Shown here: positions 35,831 through 44,926 of the stretch, piece after piece
Position numbering within the stretch: position 1 is the stretch's first letter
Layout of the letters: every line of letters begins with the position of its first letter
From: Micavibrio sp. UBA2638
Lineage (GTDB): Bacteria > Pseudomonadota > Alphaproteobacteria > Micavibrionales > Micavibrionaceae
Assembly: GCA_002359735.1 (NCBI GenBank)
Contig: DENS01000009.1
Location: 62,001 to 126,000 of the forward strand
DNA length: 64,000 bases
Reading direction: 5' to 3'
The notes under the pieces: model-generated
Databases searched by the model: none
Seen by the model: only the letters and a program-made list of their open reading frames with translations
Told to the model about the DNA's origin: nothing
Made by a program: the position numbers and the translations under genes

Positions 35831-36907
35831 ATGTCAAAAACGATAGGTATATTAACGAGTGGTGGTGATTGTGCCGGTTTGAATGCGGCGATTAGGGCGG
35901 TTGTGTTCCGTGCGGATCAGCTGGGTTGGAAAGTGCTTGGGCTTGAAACAGGTACGGCTGGGCTTTTCTTTACGCCGCCCAAGGTAAGGCATCTCAAGCC
36001 TGAGGATTTTTCAGGCGGTGTTATGCGAATGGGCGGTACAATTTTGGGTACAACAAATAATCGCAATCCTTTTGAATATCCAATGGATGATGGGAGCATC
36101 AAGGATCGCTCAGGTGAGCTTATTGATGCTGCGAAAGGGCTTGGAATTGAAGCGTTGATTGGTATTGGTGGCGATGGAAGTTTTGAAATTCTGACACGCC
36201 TGGCGAAACAGGGCGGGATTAATTTTGTCGGCATTCCTAAAACTATTGATAATGATGTGGGGTTGACCGATGTATCTGTTGGGTTTGATACGGCGGTGGC
36301 CGTGGCAACAGAAGCGCTTGATCGCCTGCAGCCCACAGCGGCTAGCCATGACCGTGTAATGATTTTGGAGGTGATGGGGCGTGATGCAGGGCACATTGCT
36401 CTGAACGCCGGCATTGCGGGGGGCGCTGATGTAATTTTGATTCCTGAAATTTCCTATTCAATTGAAAACATTGCAAAAAAAATAAATGATGTGAAGGCTG
36501 GTGGCCGCAATTTTGTTCTTATGATCATCTCTGAGGCTGTTAAAAGCCCGGAAGGGGAATCCCGCGAAGTCGTTTTCCATGGTGGTGAAACGCGTTATGG
36601 CGGTATTGGGCACTATTTGGGCCCTAAAATAGCGGAGGCTACGGGGTCGGAAACGCGGGTTACGGTGCTTGGTCATGTCCAGCGTGGTGGCAGCCCGACA
36701 TATAACGATCGTTTGCTGGCCAGTGCGCTTGGTGTGAAAGCAGCAGATTTGGTTCATGAAGGGAAGTTCGGCCGAATGGTAGCCTGGAAAAACCGGGAAG
36801 CCGTTGATGTTGCGATTGAGGATGCAATTAAAGATTGTCATACGGTAGAACCCGATGGTGCTTTGGTGAAAACCGCACGCGCTTTGGGGATTTCATTTGG
36901 GGATTAA
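35831..36907 (+). CDS. pfkA: 6-phosphofructokinase
   Basis: Phosphorylates fructose 6-phosphate. Motifs: GILTSGGDCAGLNAAIR, IGIGGDGSFE with Gly116 at the E. coli Gly104 position (favours ATP), PKTIDND with Lys137 at the E. coli Gly124 position (found in pyrophosphate enzymes and in some ATP enzymes), MGRDAGHIAL and VLGHVQRGGSPT. The 358 residues are longer than E. coli PfkA. The Gly/Lys pair is typical of the long group III subfamily that is usually ATP-dependent, so the donor is probably ATP but not certain. A pair of PH-domain genes follows. Confidence 0.93.
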   Translation: MSKTIGILTSGGDCAGLNAAIRAVVFRADQLGWKVLGLETGTAGLFFTPPKVRHLKPEDFSGGVMRMGGTILGTTNNRNPFEYPMDDGSIKDRSGELIDAAKGLGIEALIGIGGDGSFEILTRLAKQGGINFVGIPKTIDNDVGLTDVSVGFDTAVAVATEALDRLQPTAASHDRVMILEVMGRDAGHIALNAGIAGGADVILIPEISYSIENIAKKINDVKAGGRNFVLMIISEAVKSPEGESREVVFHGGETRYGGIGHYLGPKIAEATGSETRVTVLGHVQRGGSPTYNDRLLASALGVKAADLVHEGKFGRMVAWKNREAVDVAIEDAIKDCHTVEPDGALVKTARALGISFGD

Positions 36908-37009
36908 CTGTCAGGCGTTGTAATTACCTTTTTAAAACGCTGTCTTGCCTTGGTGGTTGTACTCAGGATACAATGAGCGCAAGTTTACTAAGATATAGGT
37001 TTCTATTTC

Positions 37010-37540
37010 ATGCTTTATGTACAACAATCGTTGGGTCCAAATGAAGAACTGGTTCATATTGGTAAGTTTCATTGGATGTATACGGTTGCCGCCTTTATGG
37101 CGATAGTATGGGGCGTGATTATCAGCATCCTGATTATTGTGGGTGCAATCTTTGTTTATCATCAGATGGGCTGGTTTGCCTCGGGATATTCATTCCTGGA
37201 CGAGATTCGCGGTTTGCATCCCGTTGTTCGGATATTGTCATTCATTGTTTTTGTTATGGGGTTGCTTAGTTTCGCGCAAATGATGGTGATAAAGGCCACA
37301 ACAGAAATTGCCATCACCAATACGCGTTTAATTTATAAGCGCGGCCTTATTGCCCGTCAGGTGGGTGAGATCAGCATTGACCGTATTGAAGGGGTAAATG
37401 TCTTGCAAAGTATTTTGGGCCGGTTGCTTAATTATGGGCGGCTGGCTATACGTGGTATGGGGATCGGTGAGGTCGTATTACCACCAATAGAAGATCCTAT
37501 TAAATTTCGTCAAGCTATTGAGAAAGCGAGATCCCTATGA
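37010..37540 (+). CDS. Membrane protein with bacterial PH domain (first of pair)
   Basis: 176 residues with two N-terminal membrane segments (about 23-50 and 72-90) and a bacterial pleckstrin-homology-like domain: TEIAITNTRLIYKRGLIAR, then EISIDRIEGVNVLQSILGRL and LAIRGMGIGEVVLPP. This matches the bPH2/YdbS type. Its last four bases overlap the start of the next gene (ATGA), which encodes a second PH-domain protein, so they are coexpressed and may interact. Role in the envelope is unknown. Confidence 0.88.
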   Translation: MLYVQQSLGPNEELVHIGKFHWMYTVAAFMAIVWGVIISILIIVGAIFVYHQMGWFASGYSFLDEIRGLHPVVRILSFIVFVMGLLSFAQMMVIKATTEIAITNTRLIYKRGLIARQVGEISIDRIEGVNVLQSILGRLLNYGRLAIRGMGIGEVVLPPIEDPIKFRQAIEKARSL

Positions 37541-38145
37541 GTGATGATTTGCAACAAAAACCGGCAGCTCCTATAGACAAAAAAGAAAAGACGGCCCGCC
37601 GTAAAGCAAAGACCAGAGAGCGACTGGAAAGCATGCAAACTGATTTGCATGTGGATTCCTTACTTTTAAAAGGGGAGGAAATTGTTGTTTCCTGCGGTGT
37701 ACATTGGGGCATTTATTGGAAGAGCGGAGCCTTATTTGTTCTTTCCCTGATAGTTGGGTTGTTCGTTGCTCCTGAATTGGGGCTGATATTGCTTGTGGCT
37801 TCTTTGATTGGGGTAATTCATTCATATCTTCTGACCCGTATGCTTTTACTGGTCCTGACTAATAAGCGTGTGTTGATGCGCTATGGGATCTTACAAGTTG
37901 ATGTTGTTGATATGCGTTTTAAGAATATTGAAAGCATAGAGCTGGAGCGCATGTTGCCTGGTTTTTTATTGGGGTATTCCAATGTGATCGTTATGGGGAT
38001 CGGTAACCGCGCGGTTCGCATTCCTTATCTTACTAACGGCGTTACTTTCCGCCGCGCATTTAATGAGCTTGTTTTGGGTGATGAGGAGACGGAAGAACAG
38101 GAAGACGTTGCGAGTGAGAAGCCCATAAGGAAAGCGAAGACATAG
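37537..38145 (+). CDS. Membrane protein with bacterial PH domain (second of pair)
   Basis: 202 residues. A basic cytoplasmic N-terminus (KKEKTARRKAKTRERLE) is followed by two membrane segments (about 63-105) and a PH-like domain: LLVLTNKRVLMRYGILQVDV, MRFKNIESIELERMLPGF and NVIVMGIGNRAVRIPYL. It overlaps the upstream PH gene by 4 bases (ATGA). The tail is acidic then basic. The pair likely forms a membrane complex; function unknown. Confidence 0.86.
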   Translation: MSDDLQQKPAAPIDKKEKTARRKAKTRERLESMQTDLHVDSLLLKGEEIVVSCGVHWGIYWKSGALFVLSLIVGLFVAPELGLILLVASLIGVIHSYLLTRMLLLVLTNKRVLMRYGILQVDVVDMRFKNIESIELERMLPGFLLGYSNVIVMGIGNRAVRIPYLTNGVTFRRAFNELVLGDEETEEQEDVASEKPIRKAKT

Positions 38146-38196
38146 CTTTAGCTTGCTTTTCTTGACATATTTCTTTTGAGTCTATAGCGTGCGCCC

Positions 38197-38478
38197 ATGG
38201 GATTAGTAAATCATACAGTTGGTTATTCGATTGGGGCGGCCGGTGTTTTGTCCGGTGTATTTGCTTTACATTCGGCATGGCCGGATACTTTCGATTTTTT
38301 TACTGGCGCAGGTCAGGTCTATCCTCTGCAGGGCATTGGCGGGGACATTCTTACAAATGTGACGTCCACTTTAGCATCGATTGATCCGCTTCTATTGGGC
38401 GGCATCGCCGTCGCCAGTCTTTTTTTAGCCAATTCCGTCATGAAAAGTGATCATCATTCCGGGCCTGAACATTCTTAA
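38197..38478 (+). CDS. Small membrane protein, unknown
   Basis: 93 residues with two hydrophobic stretches (about 8-25 and 65-83; LLLGGIAVASLFLANSV) and a hydrophilic His-rich end (KSDHHSGPEHS). No family recognised. It follows the PH pair by 51 bases on the same strand, so it could belong to the same transcript. Coding evidence is the neighbour-like codon use and a clean reading frame with an ATG start. Confidence 0.6.
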   Translation: MGLVNHTVGYSIGAAGVLSGVFALHSAWPDTFDFFTGAGQVYPLQGIGGDILTNVTSTLASIDPLLLGGIAVASLFLANSVMKSDHHSGPEHS

Positions 38479-38542
38479 GGTTTGCGTAAATAAGGGGTCT
38501 TGAACTTACTGCGCACTCTGTTTATTTTGTTAGCTTATTGAA

Positions 38543-40303
38543 ATGAATAGAGGCATGTCGATTATGTACAACAAAAAGCGCGCACATCCCAATGGTTGGG
38601 ATAAAACCAAACTTGTATCCCGTTATGTAACAGAGGGCGCAAAAAGCGCACCGCATCGCGCGTATTACTACGCCATGGGCATGACTGAAGAGGAGATTCA
38701 CCAACCTTTGGTGGGGGTGGCGACGTGTTGGAACGAGGCGGCGCCGTGTAATATCGCGCTTTCACGTCAGGCGCAGGCTGTCAAACGCGGGGTCTCTGAA
38801 GGGAAGGGAACGCCAAGAGAGTTTACGACAATTACCGTTACTGATGGTATTGCCATGGGGCATGAGGGGATGCGCAGTTCACTGGCTTCGCGTGACGTGA
38901 TTGCAGATAGTGTGGAGTTGACTATGCGCGGGCATTGCTATGATGCACTGGTGGGGCTTGCCGGCTGTGATAAATCATTGCCAGGAATGATGATGGTTAT
39001 GATACGCCTGAACGTGCCCAGTGTTTTTATGTATGGGGGAACAATTCTTCCCGGTAATTTTCGCGGGGAAGACGTCGATATTGTTAATGTGTTTGAAGGA
39101 GTTGGCAAGCATGCCAAGGGTGAATTTTCAGATGAGGATTTAAAGGAACTAGAATGTGTGGCCTGTCCATCGGCTGGCGCATGCGGTGGGCAATTTACTG
39201 CCAATACAATGGCTTGCGTTAGTGAAGCGATTGGTTTGGCCATTCCGCATTCTGCCGGAGCGCCAGCACCGTATGAATCCCGCGATGAATATGCCGCGGC
39301 TTCGGGTGAGGCGGTCATGAACCTTATTCGCAACGGCGGTCCGTATCCGCGTGATATTGTGACGCGTAAAAGTCTTGAAAATGCGGCGGCTATTGTGGCG
39401 GCTACTGGCGGGTCAACCAATGCCGCCTTGCACCTTCCTGCAATGGCGCATGAGGCCGGTATTGACTTTGATTTGTTTGATGTGGCTGAGATATTCAAAA
39501 AGACGCCTTACATTGCGAATTTGCGCCCGGGTGGCAAGTATGTTGCTAAACATCTTTATGATATTGGTGGTGTAGGCGTCGTCATTAAGGAGCTGTTGGA
39601 TCATGGCTACATGCATGGCGATTGCATTACAGTTACTGGAAAAACACTGGCGGAAAACTATGCTAATGTTAAGCTGCCTGCGGATCAGGATGTTGTCTTT
39701 CCTGTTGAGAAGGCTATTCGCCCAACTGGTGGTGTTGTTGGTTTGAAAGGAAATCTGGCGCCAGAAGGCGGTATTGTAAAAATTGCAGGATTGGAGAAGC
39801 TCCAATTTGAGGGGCCTGCACGTGTTTTTGATGGCGAACAGGCGGCTTTTGATGCTGTTCAGGCGCGTCAGTACAAAGATGGCGATGTGATCGTTATTCG
39901 TTATGAGGGGCCGAAAGGCGGTCCCGGAATGCGCGAGATGCTATCCACTACGGCCGCTTTGTATGGTCAGGGTGCCAATGTTGCCTTGATCACAGATGGT
40001 CGTTTTTCCGGTGGTACACGCGGTTTCTGTATAGGGCATGTTGGCCCTGAAGCGGCTGTAGGCGGGGCGATTGGTTTGATAAGGGATGGGGATATTATCC
40101 GTATTGATGCAGAGGCAGGTACGTTAGAGGTTGATGTGAGCGACGAGGAATTTGCCGAGCGCAAGAAAGCCTTTAAACCGCGCCAAACGAACTATCAATC
40201 CGGAGCCCTGCAAAAATATGCTGCTCTGGTAGGTGATGCGCGCTATGGGGCTGTTACTCACCCGGGTGCTAAAAGCGAGACACACACTTTTGTTGACCTT
40301 TAG
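38543..40303 (+). CDS. ilvD: Dihydroxy-acid dehydratase
   Basis: Dehydrates 2,3-dihydroxy-3-methylbutanoate (and the isoleucine homologue) to the 2-oxo acid in valine, leucine and isoleucine synthesis. 586 residues with the iron-sulfur cysteines: TCWNEAAPCN, GLAGCDKSLPGM and CPSAGACGGQFTANTM. The C-terminal half has GPKGGPGMREML and LITDGRFSGGTRGFCIGHVG. The first ATG is used; methionines at positions 5 and 8 are alternative starts (the latter has GAGG upstream). ilvE works downstream in the same pathway. Confidence 0.97.
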   Translation: MNRGMSIMYNKKRAHPNGWDKTKLVSRYVTEGAKSAPHRAYYYAMGMTEEEIHQPLVGVATCWNEAAPCNIALSRQAQAVKRGVSEGKGTPREFTTITVTDGIAMGHEGMRSSLASRDVIADSVELTMRGHCYDALVGLAGCDKSLPGMMMVMIRLNVPSVFMYGGTILPGNFRGEDVDIVNVFEGVGKHAKGEFSDEDLKELECVACPSAGACGGQFTANTMACVSEAIGLAIPHSAGAPAPYESRDEYAAASGEAVMNLIRNGGPYPRDIVTRKSLENAAAIVAATGGSTNAALHLPAMAHEAGIDFDLFDVAEIFKKTPYIANLRPGGKYVAKHLYDIGGVGVVIKELLDHGYMHGDCITVTGKTLAENYANVKLPADQDVVFPVEKAIRPTGGVVGLKGNLAPEGGIVKIAGLEKLQFEGPARVFDGEQAAFDAVQARQYKDGDVIVIRYEGPKGGPGMREMLSTTAALYGQGANVALITDGRFSGGTRGFCIGHVGPEAAVGGAIGLIRDGDIIRIDAEAGTLEVDVSDEEFAERKKAFKPRQTNYQSGALQKYAALVGDARYGAVTHPGAKSETHTFVDL

Positions 40304-40476
40304 CGCAGTTGTTTCGCGTATTGTGGGCTTGCTGCTGCGGGATTATCCTCTAAATCTCTGCAAGCGCTCTTTTTCATAAGGTGATAATCAGTTGTTAAAG
40401 CTATCGCTGTATAGTTGGTTTAGCGTTTAAATCAATTGAATGCGGCTTATCCTCTATATGGCTTGGTAGTATAATA

Positions 40477-42228
40477 ATGACATTAAATTTTGATAACAAA
40501 AAAATACGGTTGTTTTTTGTCTCCGTTATGATTGTTGCATTATACGCAGTTTTTTCTATGACGGCTAATCAAGGACACGCGCAAATATCCCCGCTTCTTA
40601 ACGATGCGGGCGCTACCACCATTGCTCTCAGCGTACAACAGACTTCGTTGAATCTGGACTTAGATATTGTAACGGCAGAAAGCGAACAGATTCGGCATAA
40701 AGTGGCTCTCCAACGGTTTTATGAGGCCCGTGATAATCAACCTTACTGGATAAATGATTCAGGCGTGCATTCTAGAGCTGAGGCTATGTACAAAATTATT
40801 GATGAAGCCTGGACACATGGGCTAAATCCGCATGATTATCATTATGTCGACATCTATAATTTATTAGAGAAAAATGATCGGCAGAGCCTTGCTGATCTTG
40901 AGTTGCTCTTGAGTGATGCCTTTGTGCGCTATGCGATTGATCTGAGTGGTAAGCGTTTAGAGCCAAGCGCGTTGGGGCTGGAAATGGAAGGCTGGAAGGT
41001 GCCTTTAAATGCGCCCGATGTTACTCACATTTTGCTAGCGCATGACTTTGATGCGGCATTGGATATGGTTCAGCCAAAGGGCCAGACTTACCGTGCGTTG
41101 CGTCGTGAATTAATTCGTTTGGTAAATCAGGGGCCTGGTGAGAAGGAATATTTATTACCAATTGAGTTTACAGGGATTTTGCGCCCGGGCAGCGGGCATA
41201 AGGCTATTCCAAAAATTCGAGAGTACCTTGGTCTGGAGGCGCTTAAGTATAATAATACGACTTATGATGATAATTTGGCGGCGGCTGTTATACGTTTCCA
41301 GAAAGAAAATGGCCTGGAAGCCGATGGTGTGATTGGTTCAAATACCCTAGAGGTCATCAACCGTACCAATATGCGCAAGATAGAACAAGTTATTGTTAAT
41401 ATGGAGCGTCTTCGTTGGGTTGACACCAATCGAGGCGATAAATTTGTTATTGTTAATATTCCATCCGCCACTTTATGGGCGATAGAAGGGGGACGCGTTG
41501 CCTTTGAAATGCCCGTAATTGTTGGAAATCCTGTGCGTCAAACAAATTTGTTTAATGCTAAAATTAACGGGGTACGTTTGAACCCGGATTGGACCGTTCC
41601 GCCAACAATTAAGAAATTTGATATATTGCCCAAGCTGCAGGAAGACCCTGGTTATGTTGATGATAAGGGGATGGAGCTCATTCAAGGTTATGGGGCAGAT
41701 GCCGTGACATTAGATCCGCACTCTATTGACTGGAAAAATATTTCTGTTCGTGATTTGCATTCCATTCGTATGGTGCAGGTTCCTGGGGATCATAATCCAC
41801 TCGGACGTTACCGCGTTTTAATGCCAAACCGTCATAATATCTATTTGCATGATACAAATCATAAGGAACTGTTTTCACGGTCCGAGCGCGCTTTGTCATC
41901 AGGGTGCGTACGCATGCAAAACCCGCGTCAAATGATTGATTTTTTGTTAAAGGATGCCGACAATATGTGGGACGGTGATGCAGTGGATAGCACATTGGCG
42001 ACGTATAAGAAGACGGATATTGACCTTAATCGCACAGTGCCGGTTTCCCTTCTGTATTACACAACCTGGCTGGATGATAATGGCGATATTGTCTATGGTA
42101 ATGATATCTATGGCCGGGACCAAAAATTGTTGCATTTGTTGCGTAATATTGACGGCGTCTTTATTCCCGTGCATAATGAAAGATACACGGGCGCACGTTC
42201 AGACGCTCATTTTTCTTATAACCAGTAG
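40477..42228 (+). CDS. L,D-transpeptidase (YcbB/LdtD type)
   Basis: Cross-links peptidoglycan 3-3. Signal anchor at about 10-31 ending GHAQ. An N-terminal scaffold (RFYEARDNQPYWINDSG, EAWTHGLNPHDYHYVDIYNL), a peptidoglycan-binding helix bundle (YDDNLAAAVIRFQKENGLEA, GVIGSNTLEVIN) and the YkuD catalytic domain with Cys477 in RALSSGCVRMQNP, and NIYLHDTN before it, are in the standard order of the 550-600-residue YcbB class. It is followed, 103 bases on, by a YcbK-type peptidase gene, a frequent pairing in peptidoglycan remodelling. Confidence 0.93.
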   Translation: MTLNFDNKKIRLFFVSVMIVALYAVFSMTANQGHAQISPLLNDAGATTIALSVQQTSLNLDLDIVTAESEQIRHKVALQRFYEARDNQPYWINDSGVHSRAEAMYKIIDEAWTHGLNPHDYHYVDIYNLLEKNDRQSLADLELLLSDAFVRYAIDLSGKRLEPSALGLEMEGWKVPLNAPDVTHILLAHDFDAALDMVQPKGQTYRALRRELIRLVNQGPGEKEYLLPIEFTGILRPGSGHKAIPKIREYLGLEALKYNNTTYDDNLAAAVIRFQKENGLEADGVIGSNTLEVINRTNMRKIEQVIVNMERLRWVDTNRGDKFVIVNIPSATLWAIEGGRVAFEMPVIVGNPVRQTNLFNAKINGVRLNPDWTVPPTIKKFDILPKLQEDPGYVDDKGMELIQGYGADAVTLDPHSIDWKNISVRDLHSIRMVQVPGDHNPLGRYRVLMPNRHNIYLHDTNHKELFSRSERALSSGCVRMQNPRQMIDFLLKDADNMWDGDAVDSTLATYKKTDIDLNRTVPVSLLYYTTWLDDNGDIVYGNDIYGRDQKLLHLLRNIDGVFIPVHNERYTGARSDAHFSYNQ

Positions 42229-42331
42229 TAACAGTCTTATAGAAAAAAATCTTTTACTTCACACTAGGTTCTGTTAAGAGTCTTCATCCGTAAGTAAGTA
42301 TCATTAAAGAATACAGATCGAGAGAATGCAA

Positions 42332-42922
42332 ATGCTAGAAACTATGCAAGATCCAGGCTTTGTCAAAGAATTAAATAGAATTAATCGTCGAGACATCCTT
42401 AAATTAGGCTTGGTGGGCACATTGGGGGCATTGATGCCTTTGTTTCCATCCCGTAATGCTTATGCCATGAGCAACTACGCATCTTGGCGCATCTCTTTCC
42501 GTAACGCGCATACGGGCGAAAGTTTTTCCGGCGTATACCGCGTTGGTGACAAATATTTGCCCGAAGCATTTGACCGTATGAATTATGTGTTGCGCGACTT
42601 TCGCACGCATGAAGTTTTTCCTATGGATCCACGTGTTCTTGATATTGTGAAAGTTTTGCAGGACCGCACTAAAATGGACGGCCCTGTCGAGGTGCTATCT
42701 GGATATCGCAGCCCAAAAACTAATGCAATGTTGCGTAATGCCAGCACAGGTGTAGCGAAGAATTCTTTTCACATGTATGGACAAGCCATGGACATTAGAA
42801 TGCCTGGTCATAGTACGAAACGTCTTCGGGATAATGCTAAAAAATTAAAGGCGGGCGGTGTCGGATATTATCCTAAAAGCAACTTTGTTCATGTTGATAC
42901 TGGTAAAGTGCGTAGCTGGTAG
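42332..42922 (+). CDS. Tat-exported DUF882/YcbK-like (M15-type) murein peptidase
   Basis: A twin-arginine motif NRRDILKLG near residues 18-26, then a hydrophobic stretch to an AYA cleavage site at about 45, shows Tat export. The rest is the M15-like YcbK domain: VLSGYRSPKTNAMLR, AKNSFHMYGQAMDIRMPG (His and Asp ligands) and YYPKSNFVHVDTGKVRSW (third zinc His). It likely hydrolyses peptidoglycan peptides. I prefer the ATG at 42332, which has the GAGAG site at 7 bases; the ATG at 42326 is too close to it. Adjacent to the L,D-transpeptidase. Confidence 0.9.
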   Translation: MLETMQDPGFVKELNRINRRDILKLGLVGTLGALMPLFPSRNAYAMSNYASWRISFRNAHTGESFSGVYRVGDKYLPEAFDRMNYVLRDFRTHEVFPMDPRVLDIVKVLQDRTKMDGPVEVLSGYRSPKTNAMLRNASTGVAKNSFHMYGQAMDIRMPGHSTKRLRDNAKKLKAGGVGYYPKSNFVHVDTGKVRSW

Positions 42923-42964
42923 GCTATAAAGCATCCTTTAAAATAATTTAAGAATGCCTGAACA

Positions 42965-43462
42965 GTGATACTAATTGCCCTTGGCGCTAATTTAAAAGGC
43001 CCTTATGGTCCTCCGGAAAATACCTTGAAGATGGCTTTGGTCACGCTTGAAAATGCTGGCGTGCATATTGTCGGAAAATCACGCATTTGGGTTACTGAGC
43101 CCGTGCCGGTATCCGATCAACCGCTTTACCGAAATGCTGTTATTGCCGTTCAAACTAAAAGAAGCCCAATAGATTTGCTAGAATTATTGCATACAATCGA
43201 GGCGGATTTTGGGCGCGTTCGTTCTGAACGCAATGCGGCCCGTATACTTGATCTTGATTTGCTGTCATATAATGATGTTGTTATTCATGATGAGTGCATC
43301 AGTATTCCTCACCCTAGAATGCATGAGCGCGCTTTTGTGCTTGTTCCTCTTTGTGAGGTTAATTCGGATTGGGTGCACCCGGTTTTGCAAAAAACGGCAA
43401 ATGAATTGCTCTCTATGCTACCTGATAGGGCCTCGTTAGATTCTATGACGGCCGCGGCATGA
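42965..43462 (+). CDS. folK: 2-amino-4-hydroxy-6-hydroxymethyldihydropteridine diphosphokinase
   Basis: Transfers pyrophosphate from ATP to the pterin in folate synthesis. HPPK fold of 165 residues: IALGANLKGP start, YRNAVIAVQT, HTIEADFGRVRSERNAARILDLDLLSYN (pterin- and ATP-binding blocks) and IPHPRMHERAFVLVPL. The start is a GTG at 42965; the nearby ATG at 42954 is out of frame. Its TGA stop overlaps the folP ATG as ATGA, so the two are translationally coupled. Confidence 0.95.
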   Translation: MILIALGANLKGPYGPPENTLKMALVTLENAGVHIVGKSRIWVTEPVPVSDQPLYRNAVIAVQTKRSPIDLLELLHTIEADFGRVRSERNAARILDLDLLSYNDVVIHDECISIPHPRMHERAFVLVPLCEVNSDWVHPVLQKTANELLSMLPDRASLDSMTAAA

Positions 43463-44298
43463 GTGTTTCAGAATTGGTTCATGATCCAGCTGCTCCCCCT
43501 ATTGTTATGGGTATTGTGAATGTGACCCCAGATAGCTTCTCTGATGGGGGAAAGTTTATTAATGAAAACAAAGCGATAGAACATGGGGTCAAGTTATTGG
43601 AGGAGGGGGCTCAAATACTGGATATTGGCGGAGAGTCAACGCGCCCAGGATCGCAACGTGTTGAAATACAAGAGGAAATTGATCGCATTCTGCCTGTGAT
43701 AGAAGGGTTAAAGAAATATGGTGCGTGTCTATCAGTTGATACGCGTAATGCCGCGACAATGCGCGCTGCCCTTGATGCTGGCGCAAGTATTATAAATGAT
43801 ATCAGTGCTTTAGAGTATGATAGTGAAAGTATATTCTTGGCTGTGGGACGGCAGGTCCCCGTTATATTAATGCATATGCAGGGATCGCCTGACACTATGC
43901 AGGAAAACCCAAGTTATAACAACGTCATAGAGGATATATATGTATATTTACAAAAGCGAATTCGCGCTTGTGAAACTGCCGGTATCGAAAGAAAAAACGT
44001 TATAATTGATCCTGGTATAGGATTTGGTAAAACACTTGAACATAATTTATTAATACATAGAAATATAAGTAAATTTTTTGATTTGGGGTGCAATATACTT
44101 TTCGGTAGTTCACGCAAGCGTTTTATTGCGGACTTATCAAAAGGTGAAAGTGCAAATGAGCGTCTTGCCGGGTCACTATCAAGCGTGATTTGGGCGCGGT
44201 CACAAGGGGTGAACATGTTCCGTGTGCATGATGTTAAAGAAACTGTACAGGCTCTTAAGGTCTATGATTCAATTTCGGCCGTATCTGCGTTGAGATAG
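43459..44298 (+). CDS. folP: Dihydropteroate synthase
   Basis: Joins the pterin pyrophosphate from FolK to 4-aminobenzoate; the target of sulfonamides. A TIM barrel of 279 residues: MGIVNVTPDSFSDGGKF, DIGGESTRPGSQRV, SVDTRNAATMRAAL, IINDISAL, DPGIGFGKTLEHNL and LFGSSRKRFI. folK immediately precedes it; folB lies elsewhere (55.9 kb). Its 3' end overlaps the convergent phosphatase gene by 37 bases. Confidence 0.96.
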   Translation: MSVSELVHDPAAPPIVMGIVNVTPDSFSDGGKFINENKAIEHGVKLLEEGAQILDIGGESTRPGSQRVEIQEEIDRILPVIEGLKKYGACLSVDTRNAATMRAALDAGASIINDISALEYDSESIFLAVGRQVPVILMHMQGSPDTMQENPSYNNVIEDIYVYLQKRIRACETAGIERKNVIIDPGIGFGKTLEHNLLIHRNISKFFDLGCNILFGSSRKRFIADLSKGESANERLAGSLSSVIWARSQGVNMFRVHDVKETVQALKVYDSISAVSALR

Positions 44299-44900
44299 AC
44301 ATTAGCAATATTGCGTACAATGCCACCGTCATCATTTAGCCCATATTCCCAAACCCGCCATGGAAATGTTTCTGTATTTGGTAGCGGTTCAAATTCATAT
44401 AGGTGACAATTTTTTACTCCTGGTATGTTCAGGCCGTAAATTTTTCCAAAAGCACGAAATACACCCCCGTGGCAAACAATTAATACAGGGCCCGGGTGTC
44501 TCTGTAAATGCGTGTTTTTTGCGCGCTTCAGGCGCTCGCAAAACTCATTAAAACTTTCGCCGCCCGGGGGTGTCTGCCAACCTACCAGTAATTCCTGACA
44601 TTGGTCATATGGGACACCTTCCCAATCACCCGCATTTAACTCTGCAAAATCCGGGTCCTCATATATAGGTGCGTTTAAAAGGGTGTTAATATGGTTTGCC
44701 GTATCTCTGGCGCGTGATAAGTGGCTGTGTACAATGGTTTTTGGCTTGTTATTTAGCATACTTATTATGTCTGCTGCTTTTTTGGCTTGATCAATTCCAT
44801 TTTGCGTTAACGGGCTATCCATGGATCCAGCCATTATTTTTGCAGCATTGGCTTCGGTTTCTCCGTGACGGATCATATAAAAATGTTTAGCGATTATCAT
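44262..44900 (-). CDS. Histidine phosphatase family protein
   Basis: Phosphoglycerate-mutase-like phosphatase of 212 residues. The RHG motif is FYMIRHGETEANAA with the phospho-accepting His, followed by SHLSRARDTANHI, FAELNAGDWEG and the second catalytic His in VLIVCHGGVFRAFG. Such enzymes may act on 2-phosphoglycerate, alpha-ribazole phosphate or other substrates; no specific one is assignable. Its last 37 bases overlap the end of folP on the opposite strand. nadX lies upstream on the same strand, with 26 bases between. Confidence 0.9.
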   Translation of the reverse strand: MIIAKHFYMIRHGETEANAAKIMAGSMDSPLTQNGIDQAKKAADIISMLNNKPKTIVHSHLSRARDTANHINTLLNAPIYEDPDFAELNAGDWEGVPYDQCQELLVGWQTPPGGESFNEFCERLKRAKNTHLQRHPGPVLIVCHGGVFRAFGKIYGLNIPGVKNCHLYEFEPLPNTETFPWRVWEYGLNDDGGIVRNIANVYLNADTAEIES

Positions 44901-44926
44901 TTTGGTCCTTTATTTTCACATGTGTA

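Noticed and set aside
40327..40375. GCTTGC/GCAAGC hairpin with a T run after ilvD
   Set aside because: Six-base stem with a 27-base loop is too weak to call a terminator.
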